DNA from: Acetobacteraceae bacterium
GTDB taxonomy: Bacteria; Pseudomonadota; Alphaproteobacteria; Acetobacterales; Acetobacteraceae
Length of the DNA: 37,029 nucleotides
Assembly: GCA_027488195.1 (NCBI GenBank)
Contig: JAIYCD010000203.1
Coordinates: 1-37,029, forward strand
Direction of reading: 5' to 3'
Within the stretch, counting starts at the first letter, position 1. The number at the start of each line of letters is the position of its first letter. Below, piece by piece: positions 1-8,200 of the stretch. Both the position numbers and the translations under genes were made by a program. Below the pieces are notes generated by a model. That model ran no database searches, was not told the DNA's origin, and was given only the letters and a program-made list of their open reading frames with translations.

Positions 1-38
1 GCCGCGAGGAGGCCGCCGCGCGGCGGAGGCGCTCCTGA
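1..38 (+). CDS. 3' end of an upstream CDS (probably phosphonate ABC transporter PhnC or PhnD; partial)
   Basis: Frame reads ...REEAAARRRRS* with TGA at 36-38 overlapping the ATG at 38-40 of the first phnE; identity inferred only from operon context. Confidence 0.4.
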   Translation, partial: REEAAARRRRS

Positions 39-922
39 TGACCCTGACGCTCAGCCCCGGCGCCTCCATCCAGGAGGCCGCCTTCCGCGAATTGCGCCGC
101 CAGCGCCGCGTCACGACGCTGATGGGCGCCGCCATCCTCGCCGCGTGCCTGCTGCTCGCCGCCTGGACCAGCGAATTCTACCCGAGCTCGCTCGCGGCCG
201 GCGTGCCGCGCATCGGCGAGTATTTCTCCCGCATCGCGCCCTCGCTGGAATGGGCCAAGCTCTTCGCCGGCGTGGACACGGAGGGCAGCCTGGCCTTCTG
301 GTTCTATCGCCTGGATGCCTGGGCCATCCTGCTCTTCGAAACCGCGCAGATGGCGGCGCTGGCCACCCTGGCCGGAGCCGTGGTGGCGCTGCTGCTGGCC
401 TTCCCGGCCGCGAAGAACACGGGCGCACCGGCCTGGGCCTACCAGGCCTCGCGCCGGCTGCTGGAAGCGACCCGCACGGTGCCCGAGATCGTCTTCGCGC
501 TCATCTTCGTCTGGGCCTTCGGCGTGGGCGCGCTCGCGGGCATCCTCGCCATCGCGCTGCACACGGCGGGCGCGCTCGGCAAGCTCTTCGCGGACGCGAT
601 GGAGAATGTGGAGATGCGCCCCTGGGATGGCGTGCGCGCCGCGGGCGGCACCTGGTCCGAGGCCTGCCGCTTCGCGGTGCTGCCCGCCGCCCTGCCCGAC
701 CTGCTGAGCTACGCGATGCTACGCTTCGAGATCAATCTGCGCTCCGCCAGCGTCATCGGCTTCGTCGGCGCGGGCGGCATCGGCGAGGAGCTCTACAAGG
801 TGATTTCCTTCAACTACTACGAGGAGATCAGCGCGATCCTGCTGCTCATCATCCTCTCCGTGATGGTGATCGACATGATCTCCGAGAAGCTGCGCCGCCG
901 CGTGATCGAGGCCGTGGCATGA
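38..922 (+). CDS. phnE: Phosphonate ABC transporter permease PhnE (first copy)
   Basis: 294 aa binding-protein-dependent permease; PhnE-like motifs (VPEIVFALIFVWAFGVGALAGILAIALHTAGALGKLFADAMENVE, GFVGAGGIGEELYKVISFNYYEE). Confidence 0.88.
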   Translation: MTLTLSPGASIQEAAFRELRRQRRVTTLMGAAILAACLLLAAWTSEFYPSSLAAGVPRIGEYFSRIAPSLEWAKLFAGVDTEGSLAFWFYRLDAWAILLFETAQMAALATLAGAVVALLLAFPAAKNTGAPAWAYQASRRLLEATRTVPEIVFALIFVWAFGVGALAGILAIALHTAGALGKLFADAMENVEMRPWDGVRAAGGTWSEACRFAVLPAALPDLLSYAMLRFEINLRSASVIGFVGAGGIGEELYKVISFNYYEEISAILLLIILSVMVIDMISEKLRRRVIEAVA

Positions 923-1764
923 CCGCCTCCCGCATGACCCCCATCGAAGTCGCCTCCTGGCAGGCGCGCATGCCGCGCGCCTTCGGCCCCACCCCACGCG
1001 GCCGCGCGCTGCGCCTCCTGGGCGGGCTGGCCTTTCTCACCTGGCTGATCGGCACGCTCTGGTGGTTCGATGTCTCGCCGCAGCGCATCTGGAACGGGCT
1101 GAATGGGCTGCTGGTCATCACCCGGCTGATGATCCCGCCCTCACCGGGCGAGCAATGGGTGGAGATCCTGCAGGGCCTGGCCGAAAGCCTGGCCATGGCC
1201 TTCCTCGGCACCTTCATCGCAGCCCTCATTGCGGTGCCGCTCGGCTTCCTGGGTGCGAACAATGTCGTCACCAACACCCTGTTCCGCTTCTCGCTGCGCC
1301 GGGTCTTCGACGGTTTTCGCGGCGTGGATCAGCTCATCTGGGCGCTCGCCTATGTGCGCGCGGTGGGCCTCGGCCCGCTCGCCGGCGTGCTGGCCATCGC
1401 GACGGCGGATATCGCCGTGCTCGCCAAGCTCTACGCCGAGGCGATCGAGAATGCGGAGAAGAAGCAGGCCGAGGGCATCGCCGCGGCCGGGGGCTCGCCC
1501 ACGCTCATCATGCGCTTCGGCCTCCTGCCGCAGGTGGCGCCCATCATGCTGGGCCATGCGCTGTACTTCTTCGAGAGCAATACGCGCTCGGCCACCATCC
1601 TGGGCGTGGTCGGCGCGGGCGGCATCGGGTTGCAGATCGCCGAGCGCATCCGCGTCCGCCACTGGGACGAGGTCGCCTTCATCATCATCCTCATGGTGCT
1701 GATGGTGGCGGCGATCGACTGGCTGTCGGGCCAGGTGCGGCGCCGGCTGATCGGCGCGCGCTGA
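919..1764 (+). CDS. phnE: Phosphonate ABC transporter permease PhnE (second copy)
   Basis: ATGA overlap with first phnE; translation MTASRMTPIEVASW...GVDQLIWALAYVRAVGLGPLAGVLAIATADIAVLAKLYAEAIENAEKK...GVVGAGGIGLQIAERIRVRHWDEVAFIIILM. Start refined from the longer listed ORF 145..1764. Confidence 0.88.
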   Translation: MTASRMTPIEVASWQARMPRAFGPTPRGRALRLLGGLAFLTWLIGTLWWFDVSPQRIWNGLNGLLVITRLMIPPSPGEQWVEILQGLAESLAMAFLGTFIAALIAVPLGFLGANNVVTNTLFRFSLRRVFDGFRGVDQLIWALAYVRAVGLGPLAGVLAIATADIAVLAKLYAEAIENAEKKQAEGIAAAGGSPTLIMRFGLLPQVAPIMLGHALYFFESNTRSATILGVVGAGGIGLQIAERIRVRHWDEVAFIIILMVLMVAAIDWLSGQVRRRLIGAR

Positions 1765-1808
1765 TCGGGCTGGAGCCCACTCGCAGCCCATGGCATAGAG
1801 GGCGCGAA

Positions 1809-1891
1809 GCGGGCGTGCCGGAATGGTAGACGGAAGGGTCTTAAAAACCCTCGGCCGCAAGGCCGTGCGGGTTCGAGCCCCGCCGCCCGCA
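1809..1891 (+). tRNA. tRNA-Leu (anticodon UAA)
   Basis: Acceptor GCGGGCG (1809-1815) pairs CGCCCGC (1884-1890), discriminator A; anticodon stem AGGGT/ACCCT with loop CTTAAAA (anticodon TAA); long class II variable arm CGGCCGCAAGGCCG; T-arm GCGGGTTCGAGCCCCGC. CCA not encoded. Confidence 0.95.
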
Positions 1892-1907
1892 AGCCTCCCC
1901 CTTGGCC

Positions 1908-3047
1908 CTACTCCAGCACCCAGCCAGGCCGCAGCGTGATCTCGGCGCGGGTGCAGATGTTGATGTTGCGCGCCTCCTCCGCATTGCCATTGTCGAAGAC
2001 GATGCGCAGGTCGGCCTCGCAGGGGATGTCGCTGGCGAGTTCCCGCCTTTCGCCACTCGCCAGCGGCCGCTCGCCCAGCTGGTTCGCGCCCCAGTCACTG
2101 TCCTGCACGGCGGAGAGATAGACTTCCCGCACCGCGCGGCCATGCGCATGCACCAGCGTCACGCGGCGGGCCGGCGCGAAAGCGACCGTCTGCCCGCCGC
2201 AGATGTCCACATCCGTCTGTTCCTCCGAGCGGTTGTCGGCGAAGACGGCGCGCAGCCGCACACGGCAGGCCGGGTTGCGGATGCGCAGCAGGAAGCTCTG
2301 GCCCGGATTCAGCACGGTGGCGCCCAGCCGGTCCCCGCCCCACTCAGCGCCTTCGCCGGCCGTCGCGTAGAGCTCGCGCAAGACGCGCGAGGTGCGGTTG
2401 GCGATGGTCACCTCGCGCAGCGGCACCGAGGGGTCGCCGAAGACGATGCGCGGGCTGGCGCAGAGATCCACCTGCTGCCGCGTCTCGGCGGCCGCACCCC
2501 GGAAGACCGCGCGCGCCTCGAATCGGCACTCCGTCTCGCCGCGCAGGCGGAGGTTGAAGCTGTCGCTGCCCGGGATGGTGGCAGCCCCCAGCCGGTCCGG
2601 CCCCACCACGCCCGGCCGCGCGAGGAAGAGCTGCATCAGCTCCGCATCCGTGTTGTTCACGACCTCGACGGCGCGGGTCGCGCGGTCATCCAGCACCAAC
2701 TCGCGCGTGGTGCAGACATTGACGCCGCTGCGCGCCTCGGCGCTGCCATCCTCGAAGACGGCGCGCATCTCCATCTCGCAGGGGCCGCGGCCCAGGCGCA
2801 GCGCGAAGCTGGCGCCAGGCCGCACAAGCTCGGCGCCCAGCCGGTCCGGCCCCTGCTCCCGCGCGGGCGGATTCCAGAGATAGATCTCGCGCAGCACGCT
2901 TTCGGAGTTGTTCCGCAGCAGGATGTTGCGCTCGGCCGCAGGGGCCGGGGCAGGGGCGGGGGCAGGATTCGGCGGTGGCGGCTTGGCCGGCTGGGCCAAA
3001 GCGGGGCCGCAGGCCAGCAGGAAGATGAGCAGCAGCCGACGCTTCAT
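1908..3047 (-). CDS. Secreted protein of four tandem ~85-aa two-cysteine repeats (unknown function)
   Basis: Start refined to MKRRLLLIFLLACGPALAQ (signal peptide). Four units share [N/H].....R.[L/V].L......G.[D/N][R/Q]LG...L.PG..F.LR....C...LR.VF.DN.....V[D/N][I/L/V]C. Confidence 0.85.
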   Translation of the reverse strand: MKRRLLLIFLLACGPALAQPAKPPPPNPAPAPAPAPAAERNILLRNNSESVLREIYLWNPPAREQGPDRLGAELVRPGASFALRLGRGPCEMEMRAVFEDGSAEARSGVNVCTTRELVLDDRATRAVEVVNNTDAELMQLFLARPGVVGPDRLGAATIPGSDSFNLRLRGETECRFEARAVFRGAAAETRQQVDLCASPRIVFGDPSVPLREVTIANRTSRVLRELYATAGEGAEWGGDRLGATVLNPGQSFLLRIRNPACRVRLRAVFADNRSEEQTDVDICGGQTVAFAPARRVTLVHAHGRAVREVYLSAVQDSDWGANQLGERPLASGERRELASDIPCEADLRIVFDNGNAEEARNINICTRAEITLRPGWVLE

Positions 3048-3445
3048 CGGGGAATCACTCGCGCAGCGGGGGGTGGGCCGGCCTCCAGCACCAATTCGCG
3101 CGCGAAGCACAGCGCCACCGGGGCGGTGTGGAATTCAGCGCCATCGGCGAAGCGGACGCGCAGCTCGTTGTTGCAATGCCCCATGCCCAGTTCGAGGGCG
3201 CGCGTGCCGCCGGGCGGCAAGGCCGCGCCCGCCAGCCGGTCCTCGCCCTCGGGCGGCATGCCGTGGCTCCACAGGAAGACCTGGTTGAGCGGTTGCGACG
3301 TCGCGTTGCGCAGCGTGACCGTGCCGCGATCATGGAAGGGCGGGATGAGGCGCGCCGGGGAGGGAGATGGCGGGGCGGGTTGCGCGGCGGCCTGGCCGGC
3401 CAGCAACAGGAGAAACGGCCAGATCTTCATGCCCGGGGTTTTCAT
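3044..3445 (-). CDS. Secreted single-domain paralogue of the downstream two-cysteine repeat protein
   Basis: MKTPGMKIWPFLLLLAGQAAAQ signal peptide followed by GTVTLRNATSQPLNQVFLWSHGMPPEGEDRLAGAALPPGGTRALELGMGHCNNELRVRFADGAEFHTAPVALC; overlaps both neighbouring genes by ATGA. Confidence 0.8.
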   Translation of the reverse strand: MKTPGMKIWPFLLLLAGQAAAQPAPPSPSPARLIPPFHDRGTVTLRNATSQPLNQVFLWSHGMPPEGEDRLAGAALPPGGTRALELGMGHCNNELRVRFADGAEFHTAPVALCFARELVLEAGPPPAARVIPR

Positions 3446-3870
3446 GCGGGCGGCAGCAGGATCACGCGCGCCCCGGCGCGGCGGTCCACGCCCCGCCGCT
3501 CGCGCTCGGTCGTGAAGCCGCGCGTGCGCGCCTCCGCGCGGATCCGGTCGCGCTCGATACCGAGTTGCGAGAGCTGCAGCGCCACCGCGCGGGCGCGGCG
3601 GGCGGCGAGCCGGCTCGCCGTCTGCGCGCCGCCCTCGGGCGAGGCGGCGAAGCCCAGCACGCAGATATTGCGGTCCAGCATCAGCTTTGCCTCCTCGGCC
3701 AGCGGCGTCAGGCTGGCGCTGGCCTCCGGCCTCAGCCGATCGGCGCCGCGGGCGAATTCCACGGAGACGGCGCCGTCCTGAAGCTGCTCGGCGCCGACGC
3801 AGGAGAAGTCGCGCAACTGCGCCATGGCGGGCGAGGATAGCAGCAGCAAAATCGCCAAGACGCGGATCAT
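3442..3870 (-). CDS. Small secreted OmpA/MotB C-terminal-domain-like protein
   Basis: MIRVLAILLLLSSPAMAQ signal peptide; GFAASPEGGAQTASRLAARRARAVALQLSQLGIERDRIRAEARTRG resembles the OmpA-like fold (LS..RA..V...L...GI...RI...G.G). ATGA overlap at both ends. Confidence 0.72.
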   Translation of the reverse strand: MIRVLAILLLLSSPAMAQLRDFSCVGAEQLQDGAVSVEFARGADRLRPEASASLTPLAEEAKLMLDRNICVLGFAASPEGGAQTASRLAARRARAVALQLSQLGIERDRIRAEARTRGFTTERERRGVDRRAGARVILLPPA

Positions 3871-5117
3871 GTGGCGGCCAGCAGCCCGGCCTCGCGCAGG
3901 CGGGCCAGCAGCGCGCCGGCATCGGCCGCGGGGTGGGCGCGCTTCAGCTCGGCCTCGGTGATGTCGGGCCGCGCCAGCAGCCATTGCGCGGCCTCGGCCT
4001 CGGCCGGGTTCAAGGGCATCGTGCCGCTGGCGGTCTTCAGCACCCATTCGGCGCCGCGCCGCACCGGCCGCGCGCCGCCGGGGATGACGCGGAAGGCGCC
4101 GCCCTCGCCCGCATCCTCGCCCGCACCCTCGCCCGCCCCCTCGCCCGCACCGGCCGGGGCGGCCATGCCGCGCCAGGCCAGCAGGTCATTGCCGCCGCGA
4201 TGGAAGCGGTAATCCGCCACATATTGCTCCAGCACCGCCATCACCTTCGGATCCTTGGCGAGTTCCGCCACGCGCGCGCCCAATTGCCCCGCACGCTGCG
4301 TCAACGCGAATTTCGTCGCCGCGCTGCCATCCTGGCGCGGCAAGGGTTGCCGGAAGCTGGCTTCGTAGAGCACGCGCTCGAGCAGGATGTTCATCACATC
4401 CATCCCGTTCGGCGCATGCGCGCCATAGGCGACATGCACGCTGGCGGGCGCCTCGGCCAGGGCATCATGGTACCAGCCGCGCGGCAGATAGAGCAGGTCA
4501 CCCGGCTTCATCAGGATCTTGGCGCGCAGCTTGCCCTTGTGCTGCTCGTGATGCGCCTGGTCCTGGCTGCGCCAGAGCGGGTGGCTGATCGGCCATTCCG
4601 CGCGGCCTTCCCAGATGTTCCAGTATTTCTCGCCTTCGACCTGCACGGCCCAGACATCATGCGTGTCGTAATGGGCGGGGAAGGCCTTATGGCTCTGCCA
4701 GGAGATGTAGACATTCGCCTGCGCCTTGCCCAAGCCGGCACTCTCGATCGCGTGGGAGACGGAGGCGAGGCCGGGCGTCAGGCTGTCCACATCGTTCATG
4801 ACGATGCTGGCGCCCTTCTGCACCCATTCCCGCACGCGCGCGGTCACCGGCTGCATCAGCTGCGCGTTGGAATCGCGTCCCGTGGCGCGGATGCAATATT
4901 CCTCGGCCGGAATGGGCTTGCCGTCCAGCACGAGCTGGAGCGAGTGGCTGGACCAGGCATGCGTCATGTCCAGCAGGCGGTTGATTTGCCGCCAGGAAAA
5001 GACGGCGGCGAACTTGGCCGCGTCCCCCTTCAGGTGAAGGGGGAGCTTGTCATGATATTCGGCGAAGAACTGCTCGACCGGCATGGGGGCGAGCAATTGG
5101 GCGAGCGTCATTGTCAT
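3867..5117 (-). CDS. JmjC/cupin-like domain protein (putative 2-oxoglutarate/Fe(II) oxygenase, RoxA/YcfD-like fold)
   Basis: HYDTHDVWAVQVEGEKYWNIW (HxD), KPGDLLYLPRGWYHDALAEAPASVHVAYG (distal His); typical bacterial JmjC-cupin arrangement. Confidence 0.82.
   Translation of the reverse strand: MTMTLAQLLAPMPVEQFFAEYHDKLPLHLKGDAAKFAAVFSWRQINRLLDMTHAWSSHSLQLVLDGKPIPAEEYCIRATGRDSNAQLMQPVTARVREWVQKGASIVMNDVDSLTPGLASVSHAIESAGLGKAQANVYISWQSHKAFPAHYDTHDVWAVQVEGEKYWNIWEGRAEWPISHPLWRSQDQAHHEQHKGKLRAKILMKPGDLLYLPRGWYHDALAEAPASVHVAYGAHAPNGMDVMNILLERVLYEASFRQPLPRQDGSAATKFALTQRAGQLGARVAELAKDPKVMAVLEQYVADYRFHRGGNDLLAWRGMAAPAGAGEGAGEGAGEDAGEGGAFRVIPGGARPVRRGAEWVLKTASGTMPLNPAEAEAAQWLLARPDITEAELKRAHPAADAGALLARLREAGLLAAT
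4103..4150. repeat. 12-nt tandem repeat, four copies (CCTCGCCCGCAY-type), in frame within the JmjC-like CDS
   Basis: cctcgcccgcat|cctcgcccgcac|cctcgcccgccc|cctcgcccgcac; encodes GAGEGAGEGAGEDAGEG linker. Confidence 0.9.
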
Positions 5118-5232
5118 GGAGGGAGGCTAGCCCAGCTCCGCGCCGCATGCCACGCCCGCGCGGGGTCATGGCACGCGAAGCTTGCGCCCCGGGGGCCGAA
5201 AGCCGGAGACTGCCCCCCAAAGGAAGAACGCC

Positions 5233-8200
5233 ATGCCAGAAGCCCCGATGAACCCGGACCCGGTGCGCGAGGAGGTGCTGCGCGCGGCCCGCGCGGGGCT
5301 CCCCCCCGCCGCCGCCGCCCTGCTGCCCGCGCTGCATACCGCGATCCCGACGGCCGAGCTCGCCGCCCGCCCGCCCGAATCCCTGCGCCAGGCGGCGGCG
5401 GCGCTCGCCGCCCTGGCCGCCCAACGCGCGTCGGGCGAGGTGAAGCTGCGCCTCACACCCCCCGCCTCCGGCCGCGGTGCGCATGGCGTGGCCGAGATCA
5501 TCGTGGATGACATGCCCTTCCTGGTCGATTCGGTCCTGGCCGCGCTGACCCGGGAGGGGCGGGTGGTGCGTGAATTCCTCCATCCCGTGCTGGCGGTCAC
5601 GCGCGACGCCGCGGGCGCGCTGCTCACCCTCGGCGAGGGCGAGCAGCGCGAGAGCATGATGCGCGTCACCATCGGCGCCAGCGCAGGCCAGCTCCTGCCC
5701 GGCATGTCGCCGCATGGCTGGCCGGAGGTCGAGGCCGCGCTGGCCCGCGCGCTGCATGATGTGAGCGTGGCGGTGCGGGATTTCCCCGCCATGCTGGCGC
5801 TGCTGAACCAGGCCGATTCCGAGATGAACGGCGATGCCGAGGCCCGGGAATTCCTCGCTTGGCTGCGCGACGACAATTTCGTCCTGCTCGGCCACCGCCA
5901 TCTGGTGGTGGAGGATCGCGCGGTGCATGTGCTGGCCACGGAAAACCTGGGCCTGCTGGCCGATGCCAACCTGCCGGTCTTCGACGCGCTGGCCGCCCTC
6001 CCCGCCTTGCCCGAGCGCGTCCGCGCCGCCTTCACGGACCCCGCCGCCGTCACCGTCGCCAAGGCCAATATGCGCAGCACGGTCCACCGGCCGCAGCATG
6101 CCGATGTGGTCGCGACGCGCATCCTGGACGCCGAAGGCCGCGTGACGGGCGTGCGCCTCTTCCTCGGCCTCTTCGCCGCCGCCGCCTATAACCGCAACCC
6201 GCGCTCCATCCCGCTGCTGCGCGGCAAGGTGGAGCGCATCCTCGCCACCGCCGGCGTCTCGGCCTTCAGCCATGACGGCCGCGCGCTGCGCAATATCCTG
6301 GACACCTGGCCGCGCGACGAGCTCTTCCAGGCGAGCGAGGCGGAAATCCTGGAAGGCGCCCGCATCGCGCTCGATCTCTCGATTCGCCCGCGCCCCGCCT
6401 TGTTCTTCCGGCCCGATCCCTTCGGGCGCTTCGTCTCGGTCATCGCCTGGCTGCCGCGCGAGGGGTTCGACACGCGCCTGCGCTCCCGCGTCGGCGAGAT
6501 GCTGGCCCGCGCCCATGGCGGGCGGCTTTCCGCCTTCTACATCGCGCTGGGCGACGCGCCGCTGGCGCGCGTGCACTACATCATCGGCACCGACCCCGGC
6601 ACCGCCACGACGCCCGACCACGCGGCGCTCGAGGCCGCGGTGGCCCAGGCCGCGCGCAGCTTCGGCGACCGCCTGGCCGATGTGCTGGTGGAGGAACGCG
6701 GCGAGGCCGCGGCCGGCGCCGCCCTCGCCCTCTGGCGCGACGCCTTCCCCCCCGGCTACCGCGAGACGGAGACGCCAGGCCAGGCCGTGGGCGACCTCTC
6801 CCTGGCGGAGGCGGCACTCGCCAGCGGGCGGATCGAGGCGGCGGTGCAGCAACCCCCCGGCACCCCGGCCCAGCGCATCACCCTGCGTCTTGCCGTGCCC
6901 GGGTCTGCTCTGGCGCTGGCCGATGCGCTGCCGCTTTTCGAGAGCCTGGACCTGCGCGCGATCGAGGAGGTCCCGCACCGCCTGACGCCCCAGGGCGCCG
7001 CCAGCGTCTCGCTGCATGTCTTCACGCTGGATGCGGGCGTGGCCTTCCGCGCCGAACGGGCCGAGCCACTGCTGGCGGCGCTGGAAGCCCTGCTGGCCGG
7101 CGAGGTGGAGGCCGATGGCTTCAACCGCCTGGTGCTGCGCGCCGGCCTCGACTGGCGGGAATGCTGGTTGCTGCGCGCCATGTATCGCTGGCTGAAGCAG
7201 GTGGGCTTCCCCTTCGCGCAGGAAAGCGTGACGGCCGCACTCGCCGCCCAGCCCGAGGCGGCGCGGCTGCTGGTGGACCTCTTCCATGCCCGCTTCCGCC
7301 CCGATGGCAAGGGCGATGAGGCGGCGCTCGATGCCGCCTGGACCATGCTGCTGGACCAGGTGGCGGACCCCGATGCGGACCGCATCCTGCAACGGCTGCG
7401 CGCGCTGCTGGACGCGATGCTCCGCACCAATTTCTACCAGGGGAAGGCCTATCTCGCCTTCAAGCTGGATTCCGCCCATGCGGGCGAGATGCCAGCCCCC
7501 CGCCCCTGGCGCGAGATCTTCGTGCACAGCGCGGCCATGGAGGGCTGCCACCTCCGCGCCGGCCCCGTGGCGCGCGGCGGGATCCGCTGGTCCGACCGGC
7601 GCGAGGATTTCCGCACCGAGATTCTTGGCCTGATGAAGGCGCAGCGCCTGAAGAACGTCGTCATCGTGCCGACCGGCGCGAAGGGCGGCTTCGTGCTGAA
7701 GGGCCATGTGCCGACGGATCGCGAGGGCTTCCAGACCACCGGCATCGCCGCCTATCGCACCCTGGTGCGCGGCATGCTGGACCTGACCGACAATTTGCAC
7801 GGCACCGCCGTGATCACCGCGCCGGGCATCCGCCGCCGCGATGGCGACGACCCCTACATCGTTGCCGCCGCGGATAAGGGGACGGCGACCTTCAGCGACA
7901 TCGCCAACGGGCTTTCCGCCGAATACGGCTTCTGGCTGGGCGATGCCTTCGCCTCCGGCGGTTCGGCCGGCTATGATCACAAAGTGATGGGCATCACGGC
8001 GCGCGGCGCCTGGGTGATGATCGAGCGGCATTTCGTGGAAACGCTTGGCCGCTCCATCCATGATGCGCCCTTCACGGTGGCGGGCGTCGGCGACATGTCG
8101 GGCGACGTCTTCGGCAATGGCCTGCTGATCTCGAAGCAATCGAAGCTTGTCGCCGCCTTCGACCACCGGCACATCTTCCTCGACCCCGATCCCGATCCCG

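Noticed and set aside
145-918. N-terminal extension of the listed ORF 145..1764
   Set aside because: This part overlaps the first phnE in another frame; the real second PhnE starts at ATG 919 (ATGA overlap).
1902-5510. Plus-strand ORFs 1902..3515 and 3687..5510
   Set aside because: Antisense to the four-gene minus-strand cascade; Arg/His/Ala/Gly-rich with no domain signature.
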